DNA of 64,000 nucleotides from Acinetobacter sp. ANC 7912 (GTDB lineage Bacteria > Pseudomonadota > Gammaproteobacteria > Pseudomonadales > Moraxellaceae). Numbering within the stretch: the first letter of the stretch is position 1; every line of letters begins with the position of its first letter. The stretch lies in contig NZ_CP156795.1 of the NCBI RefSeq assembly GCF_039862785.1, positions 1,922,001-1,986,000 of the forward strand. Reading direction: 5' to 3'. Below, one piece after another: positions 9,646-19,804 of the stretch. A program made the translations under genes and the position numbers. The notes below the pieces were generated by a model. It was not told the DNA's origin. It saw only the letters and a list, made by a program, of their open reading frames with translations, and made no database searches.

Positions 9646-10659
9646 TTATGCAGCCACCTCATAAATACCATATTTATCTTCAAAGGCTGGCAATACACGC
9701 TCACGAATAAACTGCATAAATGGCTGCAGCTCGGCATAAGGTTTGGTTTCTTCCAATAAATACCACATCACACGTGGCAGGTCTTTCAAGTAGCCCGACT
9801 TGCCATCACGTACAAACAAACGCACAAAAATACCCAATATCTTGATATGGCGTTGAATGGCCACCATATCCGCATCTTTCTTAAATTGTTCCAGATCACG
9901 ACCTTCTTTGGATGAAGCTGGCAACAAGTGATAGAAAGTTTCAAACCAGCGATAGACACGGTCCGCATTCCACTGCACATAGGCATCACGGGTAATCGAG
10001 ATCAGGTCATAAGTATCTGCACCAATCACCGCATCCTGAAAATCAATCACACCTAGCTCGGTTTCACCTTCAATTTTCATCAGGTTACGGCTATGGAAAT
10101 CACGATGCACAATCACTTGTGGCTGAGCCAATGCCGCATTGGCTAGAATGGCAAAAGTACGTTTGATCAGTGCAGCTTCCGCTTCGTTAGGAACCACGTT
10201 TAATGCTGGCAACATCCAGTCGGTGAGTAACTCCATTTCCGAAATCAGCTTTTCATAAGCATATTCCGGGAAATGTCCTTCACCCGGAATGGACTGCATC
10301 TGAATTAACTGTTTAAAACTTTGTTCATAATAAGCATCAACAGTGTCGTCATTTAACAGATCTGACAACATCACGTTACCGAAGTCTTCTAGCAGCAACA
10401 GGCCATTTTCCAGGTCTTTGGCCACAATATGTGGCACACGAACCTCATTTGCATCAAAAAATTCATCAATCGTCACAAAAGGCACACAATCTTCTTTTTC
10501 TGGTGGTGCATCCATCAACATAAATGTTTTATTATTCAGTTTGATTCGTGCATAACGACGAAAACTGGCATCGCCTGCTAAAAAATGAGTTTCAAATTGA
10601 TCTGAACCGAGTACAGATGCAATCCAAGATTGAATCAATTGTTCGCGTTGAGTATTCAT
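9646..10659 (-). CDS. amgK: anomeric MurNAc/GlcNAc kinase
   Basis: About 337 residues of an aminoglycoside-phosphotransferase-fold kinase. The catalytic loop VIHRDFHSRNLM (about residues 186-197) and the metal-binding IDFQDA (about 208-213) are intact. AmgK phosphorylates the anomeric hydroxyl of MurNAc or GlcNAc in peptidoglycan recycling, feeding MurU encoded immediately downstream with no gap. I chose the ATG at 10659 over a TTG at 10665. The gene is divergent from lptD, with a promoter region of about 110 bases between them. Confidence 0.88.
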   Translation of the reverse strand: MNTQREQLIQSWIASVLGSDQFETHFLAGDASFRRYARIKLNNKTFMLMDAPPEKEDCVPFVTIDEFFDANEVRVPHIVAKDLENGLLLLEDFGNVMLSDLLNDDTVDAYYEQSFKQLIQMQSIPGEGHFPEYAYEKLISEMELLTDWMLPALNVVPNEAEAALIKRTFAILANAALAQPQVIVHRDFHSRNLMKIEGETELGVIDFQDAVIGADTYDLISITRDAYVQWNADRVYRWFETFYHLLPASSKEGRDLEQFKKDADMVAIQRHIKILGIFVRLFVRDGKSGYLKDLPRVMWYLLEETKPYAELQPFMQFIRERVLPAFEDKYGIYEVAA

Positions 10660-10779
10660 TTGCAATAAATTCTAATACAGGCTGAGTTTTTAAAGTGCTA
10701 AGTGTAGCTACTTATCAACTTTTTCTCTATGATGCGACAATAATTAATTGCGATTAAGCATGATTGGTTAATGAGACAA

Positions 10780-13233
10780 ATGAAGCATCAGTTTAAATAT
10801 AATCCTTTAGCGACTGCGATTTTAACTTTGTTATGTGGTAGCTCAATCACCGGCTATGCTGCAGAAAATGACTCATCAACCAATACTACGCCGCAACAGA
10901 ATAATAGCCTGCAGGAAAGTTATCCGGGTGAAGCCTTTTATTCCCAATATTATGTAGACAAATCCAGCCCGGAAGCGCAGCAACGTCAGGGACAATATTT
11001 AAGCTCAGCCTATTGTAAAGGCACTTGGATTACGCCAGTTTCTCCTGAAGTTGAAGCAGTAGATCCAGAACAAGCAACGTCGACCGTGACTGCTGATTAT
11101 GGTCATTACAACCCCAATGGTGATTCCTATTTGGAAGGTAATGTGGTCATTGACCAGCAAGGTCGTCAGATTCGTGCGGATAAAGTGACCATTGATCAAA
11201 CCCAAACTTATGCTAAAGCTCAGGGTCGTGTCCAGCTAGCACAAGCTGGTTTGCTCTCACAGAGTGATGACATTAATTACAATCTCAAAACTCAGCAAGG
11301 TGACCTGAATAACAGCTTCTATATTGCAGAACAGCAGCATGCACATGGTCGTGCTGACAAGATCGCCAAGACCTCGACTGACACAGTCGAATTGGAAAAT
11401 GCAACTTATACCACTTGTCCACCGGATGAAAAACCAACCTGGAAAATTCAGGCCGATCGAATTAAGCTAAATCAGGAAACAGGCCGCGGTGAAACTCGTA
11501 ACACCAAACTTTATGTTAAAGAAGTGCCTGTTTTAGCCCTACCCTATTTCAATTTCCCAATCGATGACCGTCGTACTACCGGCATTCTGACGCCAAGTTT
11601 TGGTTTTACCAATGACGGTGGCTTGGAGCTTGGTGTTCCAGTTTATCTGAACCTTGCACCGAACTATGATGCCACCATTACCCCACGCTTTATTGCAGAT
11701 CGTGGTGCCATGCTGAATGGTGAATTCCGCTATCTAACCGAGAATTTCGGTTATGGTCAGATCTGGGGTAGCATTCTACCTTCAGATAAAAGCTATAATG
11801 ACGAAGATCGTAAAGACTTGCATTTTCGCCATGACTGGCAGATTAACGAGCAGTTCTCGACCAATCTGGAATACAACTATGCTTCAGACAAAGACTTTTT
11901 CTCTGATCTGAATAATAGCCCAGATTCTAAAACTGATCTGAATTTACGTCGTGCATGGGAACTAAATTACAAAAATGGACTTCCTGGCTTAAAAGCACAG
12001 CTTAAAGTTGAAGATTTCCAAACGCTTGACCCTGATGTGGCAGATGAAGATCGTCCTTATGCTCGCCTTCCACAGTTTCTGGTGAACTATAAAACCGGTA
12101 ATCCATTAGGCTGGCAATTTGAAGCCAATCACGATACTGCTTACTTTAAAAAAGATATTGGCAATCTACATCCATCTCTTGATAGTTATGAACCAAGCGG
12201 TACCCGTATCTATAATGATTTAGCAGTACGTTACAATTATCGTACTCCTGGAGCCTTCCTGATTCCACAAGCATCATTGCGTAATGTGAATACTTTTTAT
12301 GATCAGGATACTCGTGACAATCTAGACAGTATCAATAGTTCAAGTGAAAGTACATCGATCGTAGTACCGGAATTCACGCTTGATGCAGGTTTAATTTTTG
12401 AAAAAGAAGGTCGTTACCTACAAACTTTAACACCACGCCTGTTCTATGCTTATGCCCCTTACGAGAATCAGGAAGGCCAACCCAACTTTGATTCCGTGAA
12501 TGCATCCATCAGCTATGATCAGCTCTTTAGTCCACGACGCTTCTATGGTCATGACCGATTAGAAGACAACAACTTTGCCTCAGTCGGGCTGAGTTACAGC
12601 CTGTTTGATGATATTGGTCTGGAACGATTACGTGCCAGTGTCGGTCAAAGTTTTTTCTTTGAAGATCGCCGTGTCAACTTAGAACGTGATCTGGATGAAT
12701 ATGACCGTGAATCTCATACCGGCCCAGTGGTTCAATTAACCAGTCAACTTTCAGAAAACCTGCGCTTAGGCTTTAATTCGGCATGGATGTCAAATGGTGA
12801 TAATGCCCAACGTGATGTTCAGGCTTATTACACAGGTGAAAAAGGCAATCTGTATAACATTGGTTATTTCTATCGCCAAGATATTGCTGATCGCCAGAAG
12901 AGCTATGATCAGGTGGTGGGTTCATTTATTCAACCAGTATCCAACAACTGGCGCCTGATCGGACATGCTCAATATGATATGGATAATCATGTTGCCCGCG
13001 AATATTTACTTGGCGTGAACTATGAGTCATGCTGTTGGGGTGTTTCGGTATATGGCCGCTCATATTACAATGACTTGGATGATGTCAATGAAGCAGGCGT
13101 CAAACCAAAACGTATGATTATGGCAGAAGTCAGCTTACGCGGATTAGGTGGTTTTAATAATAAACTGGCATCATTGCTAGAAAACCGTATTCTGGGCTTT
13201 AATAATATCAATCAGACTTGGACAGAACGTTAA
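10780..13233 (+). CDS. lptD: LPS-assembly protein LptD
   Basis: An outer-membrane beta-barrel of about 817 residues that inserts lipopolysaccharide into the outer leaflet together with LptE. The N-terminus has a Sec signal peptide (ATAILTLLCGSS..GYAA). A periplasmic LptA-like beta-jellyroll follows (GNVVIDQQGRQIRADKV, then ALPYFNFPIDDRRTTGI), and then a long barrel of alternating aromatic strands. Cysteines in AYCKG, TTCPP and YESCCWG fit the inter-domain disulfides of the family. An ATG at 10771 is also in frame; I prefer 10780 because it gives the usual MKHQF start with GAGA just upstream. It overlaps surA by one base. Confidence 0.95.
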   Translation: MKHQFKYNPLATAILTLLCGSSITGYAAENDSSTNTTPQQNNSLQESYPGEAFYSQYYVDKSSPEAQQRQGQYLSSAYCKGTWITPVSPEVEAVDPEQATSTVTADYGHYNPNGDSYLEGNVVIDQQGRQIRADKVTIDQTQTYAKAQGRVQLAQAGLLSQSDDINYNLKTQQGDLNNSFYIAEQQHAHGRADKIAKTSTDTVELENATYTTCPPDEKPTWKIQADRIKLNQETGRGETRNTKLYVKEVPVLALPYFNFPIDDRRTTGILTPSFGFTNDGGLELGVPVYLNLAPNYDATITPRFIADRGAMLNGEFRYLTENFGYGQIWGSILPSDKSYNDEDRKDLHFRHDWQINEQFSTNLEYNYASDKDFFSDLNNSPDSKTDLNLRRAWELNYKNGLPGLKAQLKVEDFQTLDPDVADEDRPYARLPQFLVNYKTGNPLGWQFEANHDTAYFKKDIGNLHPSLDSYEPSGTRIYNDLAVRYNYRTPGAFLIPQASLRNVNTFYDQDTRDNLDSINSSSESTSIVVPEFTLDAGLIFEKEGRYLQTLTPRLFYAYAPYENQEGQPNFDSVNASISYDQLFSPRRFYGHDRLEDNNFASVGLSYSLFDDIGLERLRASVGQSFFFEDRRVNLERDLDEYDRESHTGPVVQLTSQLSENLRLGFNSAWMSNGDNAQRDVQAYYTGEKGNLYNIGYFYRQDIADRQKSYDQVVGSFIQPVSNNWRLIGHAQYDMDNHVAREYLLGVNYESCCWGVSVYGRSYYNDLDDVNEAGVKPKRMIMAEVSLRGLGGFNNKLASLLENRILGFNNINQTWTER

Positions 13234-14537
13234 TGAAGACAAAACAGTTAAAACAATTTTTTAAAGCAACAACACTTGCGCTATGCCTATCTGCAGCAAT
13301 TCCAAGCTTTGCTGTCGCACAGACCAAGGATGAAGTTGTAGCTGTTGTCGACAATAGCGTCATTCTACGTAGTGATCTCGAACAAGGGATTGCTGAAATT
13401 TCCCATCAACTAGAAAAGCAAAATAAAACTGTACCACCACAACAGATTTTGCAGCAACAGGCTTTAGAACAACTTATCTTGCGTCAGGCTCAATTGGAAC
13501 AAGTTAAGCGCTATAACATCCGTCCAGATGAAAAAGCCCTGAATGATGCTGTATTAAAAGTTGCTCGTGACTCAGGCTCTTCAAGCCTGGAAGCATTCCA
13601 GCAAAAACTGGATGCCATTGCACCAAATACCTATGCATCACTTCGTAATCGTATTGCCGAAGATTTGGCGATTAACCGTTTACGTCAACAAGTCGTAACT
13701 TCACGGATCAAAGTAAGCGATCAGGACGTAGAAAACTTCCTGAAAACCCCACAAGGTCAAGCCTTATTAGGCAGCCAGGTACATGTACAACATGTTCGTG
13801 TGTCAGGTGAAAATGCAGCTCAAGTTGCGAGTAAAGTAAAAGCTGATCTAGTAAATACTACAGATCTAAAAGCACTAGAAAAGAAACATTCAAAAGATGG
13901 TATTAAAGTTGAAGCCGCTGATATGGGCTATCGCAATATCTCAGCTATTCCTGATGAACTTGCTTCACGTGTGACCACCCTGCAACCTGGTCAAACTTCT
14001 GAACCGATTGAAGCACGTGATGGTATTCATATCCTGAAACTGATCGACCGTAAAGCAGGTGATCAAAAAGCAATCGTTTCGCAATACCAGACCCGTCATA
14101 TCTTGATTCAGCCATCTGAAGTCGTGACCCCTGAAAATGCGAAACAGATGATTGATAGTCTTCATAGCCGTTTAAAAAATGGTGAAGACTTTGCCGTATT
14201 GGCATCCACTTTCTCGAATGATCCAGGTTCAGCACGTGATGGTGGCAGCCTTGGTTGGGTCAGTCCAGGTGTCATGGTGCCAGAGTTTGAAGAGCGTATG
14301 AAAAATACACCTGTAGGTCAGATCAGTGAACCCTTCCAAAGTCAGTTTGGGTGGCATATCCTGCAAGTCACTGATACACGTCAGCAGGACATGACTCAGG
14401 AATATCAGGAACGTATGGCTCGCCAGTTACTTGGAGAACGTCAGTTTGATACCGAACTAGACAGCTGGTTACGTGAAATCCGTAACAATGCCTTTGTCGA
14501 GATTAAAGACCCTTCACTGGATCGCAAGAAGAACTAA
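13233..14537 (+). CDS. surA: periplasmic chaperone / peptidyl-prolyl isomerase SurA
   Basis: 434 residues. An N-terminal signal peptide (ATTLALCLSAAIPSFAVAQ) precedes the SurA N-terminal chaperone domain (DEVVAVVDNSVILRSDL). Two parvulin-type PPIase domains follow; the second contains RHILIQPSE, FAVLASTFSNDPGSA and GGSLGWVSPG. It escorts unfolded outer-membrane proteins such as LptD. The ATG overlaps the lptD stop (TAATG at 13231-13235), so the pair is translationally coupled as in many gammaproteobacteria. A strong terminator follows. Confidence 0.95.
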   Translation: MKTKQLKQFFKATTLALCLSAAIPSFAVAQTKDEVVAVVDNSVILRSDLEQGIAEISHQLEKQNKTVPPQQILQQQALEQLILRQAQLEQVKRYNIRPDEKALNDAVLKVARDSGSSSLEAFQQKLDAIAPNTYASLRNRIAEDLAINRLRQQVVTSRIKVSDQDVENFLKTPQGQALLGSQVHVQHVRVSGENAAQVASKVKADLVNTTDLKALEKKHSKDGIKVEAADMGYRNISAIPDELASRVTTLQPGQTSEPIEARDGIHILKLIDRKAGDQKAIVSQYQTRHILIQPSEVVTPENAKQMIDSLHSRLKNGEDFAVLASTFSNDPGSARDGGSLGWVSPGVMVPEFEERMKNTPVGQISEPFQSQFGWHILQVTDTRQQDMTQEYQERMARQLLGERQFDTELDSWLREIRNNAFVEIKDPSLDRKKN

Positions 14538-14551
14538 TCTTATACATCTAC

Positions 14552-14577
14552 AAAAACCGGCTTAGGCCGGTTTTTTA
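14552..14577 (+). terminator. Rho-independent terminator after surA
   Basis: A stem of AACCGGC pairing with GCCGGTT around a short loop is followed by six T. It begins 14 bases after the surA stop codon. Confidence 0.85.
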
Positions 14578-14602
14578 TTGCATCAAAATAAGAAACAACT
14601 AT

Positions 14603-14631
14603 AAAAAAACCGCTCAAAAGAGCGGTTTTAA
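14603..14631 (-). terminator. Rho-independent terminator after hfq
   Basis: On the minus strand the stem AACCGCTC / GAGCGGTT (loop TTTT) is followed by a T run. It lies just downstream of the hfq stop and is back to back with the surA terminator. Confidence 0.85.
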
Positions 14632-14646
14632 AATTCTCAAGATAAA

Positions 14647-15150
14647 TTAACGATTGTTTTCGTCATCTGGAGTATCTTCGAATTTTGCATCATCAGCAAA
14701 GCCAGCGCCTTGACCACCGAAACCACCTTGACCACCGAAGCCACCTTGACCACCGAAGCCACCTTGACCACCAAAGCCAGCGCCTTGACCACCAAAGCCA
14801 CCTTGACCACCGAAGCCACCTTGACCACCGAAGCCACCTTGACCACCGAAGCCACCTTGACCACCAAAACCAGGTTGACCGCCGAAGCCACCAGCTTGAC
14901 CACCGAAGCCAGCACCTTGAGCACCAGCAGGCGCACCAGCAGGACGTGGGTTACGTGCAGGAACTACTGTAGAAATCGCGTGTTTGTAAACCATTTGGCT
15001 TACAGTATTTTTTAATAATACAACGTATTGGTCAAATGATTCGATATGACCTTGTAGTTTGATACCGTTAACGAGGAAGATAGAAACTGGAATGCGTTCT
15101 TTACGAAGGGAATTCAAGAACGGATCTTGTAAAGTTTGACCTTTAGACAT
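14647..15150 (-). CDS. hfq: RNA chaperone Hfq with glycine-rich C-terminal extension
   Basis: 167 residues. The first 66 are a normal Hfq Sm core: [23 protein letters not shown] (read in two parts: Sm1), then VYKHAIST (Sm2 with the YKH triad near 55-57). Residues about 79-148 are a low-complexity tail built from units of the type GFGGQG, ending with an acidic tip ([11 protein letters not shown]). Hfq mediates small RNA-mRNA pairing. A long glycine-rich tail is typical of Acinetobacter and Moraxellaceae, whereas E. coli Hfq is about 102 residues. The gene follows miaA by 92 bases, the classical mutL-miaA-hfq order. Confidence 0.96.
   Translation of the reverse strand: MSKGQTLQDPFLNSLRKERIPVSIFLVNGIKLQGHIESFDQYVVLLKNTVSQMVYKHAISTVVPARNPRPAGAPAGAQGAGFGGQAGGFGGQPGFGGQGGFGGQGGFGGQGGFGGQGGFGGQGAGFGGQGGFGGQGGFGGQGGFGGQGAGFADDAKFEDTPDDENNR
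14706..14916. repeat. 18-bp coding minisatellite in hfq
   Basis: Tandem near-identical 18-bp units encode the GFGGQG hexapeptide of the Hfq tail, interspersed with variant 15- and 24-bp units. Copies are almost identical at the nucleotide level, so copy number can vary by slippage in frame. The repeat also opens long spurious frames on both strands. Confidence 0.9.
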
Positions 15151-15242
15151 TTTATAACTCCAAAAAATTTTAAAATCAGCGCAAAAAACTATCTCTATTT
15201 TTCAAATAAAAATTATAAAAAAGATAGTCTGTAAATTTTGCT

Positions 15243-16187
15243 TTATCCGTAACAGTTTCGCAAGTCTTCTTGCGCCTGCTGCGCTGTAAAATATGTTGTA
15301 AATTTATGCTTTTCTTGCAAAGATCTTAACCATGTGTATTGACGTTTTGCAAGTTGTCGTGTTGCAAACAATGCTTTATCTTCCATTTCCCGCTGTTTTT
15401 CACGACTTCGATCACTGTTTTTTAAAAATTCGATCGCTTGACGATAGCCAACAGAACGCATAGAAGGGAGATTTTCATCAAAATCGTATTTTTTCATCAA
15501 TCCTTTGACTTCATTTAAAAATCCGATTTTCCACATTATTTCTAATCGTTTTTCAATGCGCTTGTGCAATTCTAGACGATCTGGCATCAGCGCATAATTA
15601 TAAAAATTGTATCGATAAGGTTGATTTTTTGGCTGCTCTGCTTGTAGTTTTGTAATCGGCTGACCGGTGAGCTTAAACACTTCTAAAGCACGGATAATAC
15701 GCTGTTTATCACTCACTTTAAATTTCTGGCCCGCGATTGGATCTACCTCGCAAAGCTCAGCATACACTGCTTCCCAGCCATCCTGTGCTGCTTTCGCTTC
15801 GATTTCTGCTCGCACTGCATAATCTGCACTTGGCAAGTTATCTGAGAGCCCTTCAAGCAAGGCTTTAAAATACAGCATAGTGCCACCAACCAGAATTGGA
15901 GTTTTACCACGCGCATGCATATCATCAATCAGACGACAGGCATCTGCAACAAAATTGGCTGCAGAGTACACTTCCAGAGGACTAATAATATCAATCAGAT
16001 GATGCGGGTATTGCTCCAGTTCTGCTTTGGTTGGTTTAGCTGTACCAATGTCCATCTCACGATACACTAGCGCAGAATCTACAGAAATTAATTCAAAATT
16101 ACCCTGCTCATACAGTTCACATGCCAAAGCGGTTTTACCACTTGCAGTAGGTCCCATCAGGTTGATGACCGGCAATTGATTTGACAT
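15243..16187 (-). CDS. miaA: tRNA dimethylallyltransferase
   Basis: About 314 residues. MiaA adds the isopentenyl group to A37 of tRNAs reading UNN codons. The P-loop [10 protein letters not shown] is near residues 12-21. [19 protein letters not shown] and the substrate-binding [13 protein letters not shown] follow, and [11 protein letters not shown] with [11 protein letters not shown] completes the family set. I prefer the ATG at 16187 (MSNQ, the usual Acinetobacter N-terminus). A TTG at 16193, directly after the mutL stop, is better spaced from GGAG and remains possible. Confidence 0.95.
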   Translation of the reverse strand: MSNQLPVINLMGPTASGKTALACELYEQGNFELISVDSALVYREMDIGTAKPTKAELEQYPHHLIDIISPLEVYSAANFVADACRLIDDMHARGKTPILVGGTMLYFKALLEGLSDNLPSADYAVRAEIEAKAAQDGWEAVYAELCEVDPIAGQKFKVSDKQRIIRALEVFKLTGQPITKLQAEQPKNQPYRYNFYNYALMPDRLELHKRIEKRLEIMWKIGFLNEVKGLMKKYDFDENLPSMRSVGYRQAIEFLKNSDRSREKQREMEDKALFATRQLAKRQYTWLRSLQEKHKFTTYFTAQQAQEDLRNCYG

Positions 16188-16193
16188 GTACAA

Positions 16194-18194
16194 CTACTCT
16201 CCTCGAGCAAAAAGTTTATCCAGCTGTGATAGCGGGAAGGCACGCCAAGTTGGACGACCATGATTACACTGGCTGGCAAATTCGGTTTGTTCCATCTGAC
16301 GCAACAAGGCATTCATTTCAGACAGGCTTAAAATACGGTGTGCACGTACCGCACCATGACAGGCCATACCCGCCAGAATCTGGTCACGTTTCTGCTGCAA
16401 GCTCTGTACCTGATCACTGGGATCTAGATCATTCAATAATTCAGGTATCAACGCATCAAAATCCGCTTTAAGTAGAATCGCAGGTACACCACGCACAATC
16501 ACCTGCTCATCGCCATACTGATCAATCTCCAGACCAAAGCGGGCTAGCTGTTCTTTCAGCTCTTCCACTCGCATGGCCTGCATGCGGCTGATATTCACCA
16601 CTTTTGGAATGAGCAGTTGCTGAGAAGACCAGAATTCCGGTTTATCCCAAGCCGCTTTCATCTGTTGCAGCACAATGCGTTCATGTGCTGCATGCATGTC
16701 GACAATGATCAGGCCTTCAGAGTTTTGCGCCAAGATATAAATCCCGTGCAGCTGGGCAATCGCCATTCCAAGCGGATGCTCATCCACCTTTCGCTGCAGA
16801 TGTTCATTAAATGACTGTTTAGCTGTTTTTAATTCTGTTTCTGGCATTTCTCTAAGGGGTGCCAGATAACTTTTAAGTGCATTATTCAGTTGCTGTGAAC
16901 CAGCATAAGACTTGTTGTAATCCTGCGCGTAATTCACCGTCTGTGGACGTGATGATTCAAAATCAGTTAATACGTCCGAAGCTTCTGCTTCTACATAACT
17001 TGCATTTGCTTGTGCATTTGTATGCGAACGCATGGCATAAGGTTCAGCTGCCGGCTGATAGGCTGTCATTGCCTGATGCAGACTAAACTGTTCCTGATAA
17101 CGTGGCTGTGGCGCAATCGGTTGTGACTCAGTTTCAACCTTCATCGCTTGCGCCAGATCTGCACTTGCGGTCTGAAACTGCGCTAAGGTTTCCTTGGCAT
17201 AGTGACGCACAAATTCATGCACTTCACGTTGATTCAGAAACCGAATTTCATGTTTGGTTGGATGTACATTGACATCAATATTTTCCGGATCCACTTCCAG
17301 AAAGAGTAGATAAGCTGCATGCTGGTGTCCATGCAGAATCCCATCATAGGCCATGCGTAATGCATGCGAAATGGTCTTGTCTCGGACGATACGGCCATTC
17401 ACATAGACATATTGCAGATCAGCCTGTGCACGTGCATCGGATGGATGCCCTAACCAGCCAGACAGCCGCATATTGATACTGTCCGCATCGATCCAGTACG
17501 CATTTTCAGTAAACTGCCGACCCAGTAACTGTTGTACACGCTGGAATCGCAGCTCACCGCTATCCGCAATCGGCAGATTCAGTTTGAGGCTTTGGTTATG
17601 TTCCAGCACAAAGCGAATATCGAAATGGGTCAAAGCCAGACGGCGTACAATTTCTTCGATATGTCCAAATTCAGTCCCAGGCTTTTTCAGAAATTTACGG
17701 CGTGCTGGGACATTAAAGAATAAATCCTGCACCCGGATATGCGCACCTTTAGACGCCGCGACCGGTTGCACTTCCTGATGATCAAAGGCGGTGCCATTGA
17801 CTTCAACCTGATAGCCAATTCCATCTTCTGCTTGACTGCTGGTCAAGGTTAGTCGCGATACCGCTGCAATAGATGCTAGTGCTTCACCACGAAAACCTAG
17901 ACTAGTAATCGCGTGTAAATCTTCAGAGGTCTGGATTTTACTGGTGGCGTGACGCATCACTGCTAAAGGTAAGTCTTCCGGATGAATACCACGACCGTTG
18001 TCGATAATTTCAATCAGCGTACTGCCACCCTGCTCCACACGGATAATCAGCTCGGTTGCCCCGGCATCGATGGAATTTTCAAGTAGCTCCTTGACCACGG
18101 AGGCAGGACGTTCAATAACTTCACCGGCCGCAATCTGGTTGGCCAGCGCAGGATCAAGGGTATGGATACGGCGTACGCTTAAATCATTCGACAT
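16194..18194 (-). CDS. mutL: DNA mismatch repair protein MutL
   Basis: About 666 residues. The GHKL ATPase N-terminus shows IAAGEVIERPASVVKELL, ENSIDAGAT, DNGRGI and GFRGEALASI, with VNGRIVRD and the NVHPTKHEIRF box closing the N-terminal region. A variable glutamine/alanine-rich linker (about 350-450) leads to the C-terminal dimerisation domain. The DQHA(x)2E endonuclease motif is replaced by VDMHAAHERI near residue 510. That lacks the glutamine but keeps HAAHE, so nicking activity is unclear. The start at 18194 overlaps tsaE by 11 bases. Confidence 0.95.
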   Translation of the reverse strand: MSNDLSVRRIHTLDPALANQIAAGEVIERPASVVKELLENSIDAGATELIIRVEQGGSTLIEIIDNGRGIHPEDLPLAVMRHATSKIQTSEDLHAITSLGFRGEALASIAAVSRLTLTSSQAEDGIGYQVEVNGTAFDHQEVQPVAASKGAHIRVQDLFFNVPARRKFLKKPGTEFGHIEEIVRRLALTHFDIRFVLEHNQSLKLNLPIADSGELRFQRVQQLLGRQFTENAYWIDADSINMRLSGWLGHPSDARAQADLQYVYVNGRIVRDKTISHALRMAYDGILHGHQHAAYLLFLEVDPENIDVNVHPTKHEIRFLNQREVHEFVRHYAKETLAQFQTASADLAQAMKVETESQPIAPQPRYQEQFSLHQAMTAYQPAAEPYAMRSHTNAQANASYVEAEASDVLTDFESSRPQTVNYAQDYNKSYAGSQQLNNALKSYLAPLREMPETELKTAKQSFNEHLQRKVDEHPLGMAIAQLHGIYILAQNSEGLIIVDMHAAHERIVLQQMKAAWDKPEFWSSQQLLIPKVVNISRMQAMRVEELKEQLARFGLEIDQYGDEQVIVRGVPAILLKADFDALIPELLNDLDPSDQVQSLQQKRDQILAGMACHGAVRAHRILSLSEMNALLRQMEQTEFASQCNHGRPTWRAFPLSQLDKLFARGE

Positions 18195-18663
18195 GTGGGA
18201 ATTGCTGCTCCAAAGCCTGTTGTAGTGCTGCACTGGATGAGGTCAGCGTAGCAGTACGCGTCAGCTCATCTTCAGATTTCAAAATTTCGATAACCAGATC
18301 AGCTTCAGGAATTTCATCACCACCTTTGGATGGCCATTCAAACAGAAATAATGCATTCGGGGTTTCCAGATAATCACGGATTCCCATTAATTCCAGTTCA
18401 TATGGATCATTCAGGCGGTATAAATCAAAGTGGAAGATATCTTTGCCCCGAACGTTATAAGGTTCAACGAGGGTATAAGTCGGGCTTTTTACCGAACCCT
18501 GATGACCAAGCTGTTGCAAATAATAACGTGTCAATGTGGTCTTGCCTGCGCCCAGATCACCAATCAGATAGATCACACCCGTCGTAAAATTGGCTGCCAG
18601 TACCTTGGCCAGCTGCTGGGTATCTTCTTCTTGATTTAAGGAAACGCTAAATGAATAAGGCAT
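18184..18663 (-). CDS. tsaE: tRNA threonylcarbamoyladenosine biosynthesis ATPase TsaE
   Basis: 159 residues. The P-loop GDLGAGKTTLTR is near residues 36-47, with SPTYTLVEPY, FHFDLYRL and FLFEWPSKGG, the standard TsaE blocks. It is the ATPase partner of TsaB/TsaD in t6A37 synthesis. The ATG at 18663 (MPYSF) is preferred to a TTG seven codons upstream. It overlaps mutL and heads the tsaE-mutL-miaA-hfq series; the amiB gene often found between tsaE and mutL is absent here. Confidence 0.94.
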   Translation of the reverse strand: MPYSFSVSLNQEEDTQQLAKVLAANFTTGVIYLIGDLGAGKTTLTRYYLQQLGHQGSVKSPTYTLVEPYNVRGKDIFHFDLYRLNDPYELELMGIRDYLETPNALFLFEWPSKGGDEIPEADLVIEILKSEDELTRTATLTSSSAALQQALEQQFPHVE

Positions 18664-18789
18664 ATGACTCACGACATGATTCAAAGGAACAAATATGATA
18701 GCATCGCCGCAGTTTAAAAGCCTATTCCATGGCCGAAGAAACTGTATTTTTTCATAGCATTTGTTTCCAGATCAGATTTACCGGACACC

Positions 18790-19692
18790 ATGAATACTTC
18801 TGCTGAATTTACTCCACCCATGCTCAATGGCGTCAGTGCCAGCAAAGTATTTCTGCAACCGTCCAATGCGGCAACAGTATATGAATATCTCTGCAAGCAG
18901 TTTCCGCATATTACAGCCAGCGAATGGCTGTCGCGTTTTCAGGATGGGCTGGTCTATGATGTACAAGGCAATACTTTAACCCTAGACAGTCCATTTCAGG
19001 CGAATAGCCACTGTTTCTATTATCGATTTCTGGCGCATGAAACTCATGTACCTTTTGAGCACCAAATCCTTTTTCAAAATGATCACTTTATGGTGATCGA
19101 CAAGCCGCATTTCCTGACCATGAGTCCAACCGGGCAATATGTACAGGAAACCTTGCTGGTGCGCCTCAAGAAACAGACTGGAATTGAACATCTGACACCA
19201 ATCCACCGTCTGGATCGGGAAACGGCTGGTGTAGTCCTCATCTCAAAAAATATCGCTTCACGCGGCCTGTATCAACAGCTGTTTGCGACCCGTCAGGTGC
19301 AAAAAACCTATCATGCCATTGCGGGCTATAGAGATGATTTAAAATTTCCACATACTGTTCGCCTGCGTATGGATAAGGGCGAGCCCTTCTATACCATGCA
19401 GGTTCTCGACGGCGAACCAAATAGTGAAACCGAAATCACGTTATTAACGCATAAAGATCACCTAGCTAAATATGAATTAAAACCACATACCGGCAAACAG
19501 CACCAGCTGCGGGTGCATTTAAACTTTTTGGGCATCCCGATTCTGAATGATCCATTTTATCCTATCATTAAGCATAAAGCTGATGATGACTTCTCTGCGC
19601 CACTGCAACTACTCGCCAAACATATTGAATTTATAGATCCGATGAGCAAAGAACTGATGCAATTTTCTTCTAGGCAAGAACTGACATTGTAA
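18790..19692 (+). CDS. RluA-family RNA pseudouridine synthase
   Basis: 300 residues. The catalytic block HRLDRETAGVVLIS near 138-151 holds the conserved aspartate, and LKPHTGKQHQLRVHLNFLGIPI near 233-252 (in two parts) is the second family signature. The N-terminal part lacks an obvious S4 domain, resembling the RluA/TruC-like short group. The rRNA or tRNA target cannot be told from sequence. It is divergent from tsaE with about 125 bases between starts. Confidence 0.88.
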   Translation: MNTSAEFTPPMLNGVSASKVFLQPSNAATVYEYLCKQFPHITASEWLSRFQDGLVYDVQGNTLTLDSPFQANSHCFYYRFLAHETHVPFEHQILFQNDHFMVIDKPHFLTMSPTGQYVQETLLVRLKKQTGIEHLTPIHRLDRETAGVVLISKNIASRGLYQQLFATRQVQKTYHAIAGYRDDLKFPHTVRLRMDKGEPFYTMQVLDGEPNSETEITLLTHKDHLAKYELKPHTGKQHQLRVHLNFLGIPILNDPFYPIIKHKADDDFSAPLQLLAKHIEFIDPMSKELMQFSSRQELTL

Positions 19693-19804
19693 TGTGTCTG
19701 TCATTACGATTTATTTTCAGAATTAAGTGTATAAGGATTGTATTTCAAATGTAATGGATTAAAATGAATGCGAAAAGTTAAGTATTTAAACGCTTGAATA
19801 TATT

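Noticed and set aside
14685..15015. Repeat-rich open frames opposite and alongside hfq, and a CRISPR-like periodicity
   Set aside because: They are generated by the 18-bp minisatellite coding the Hfq tail; units are contiguous with no spacers, so this is neither a CRISPR array nor extra genes.
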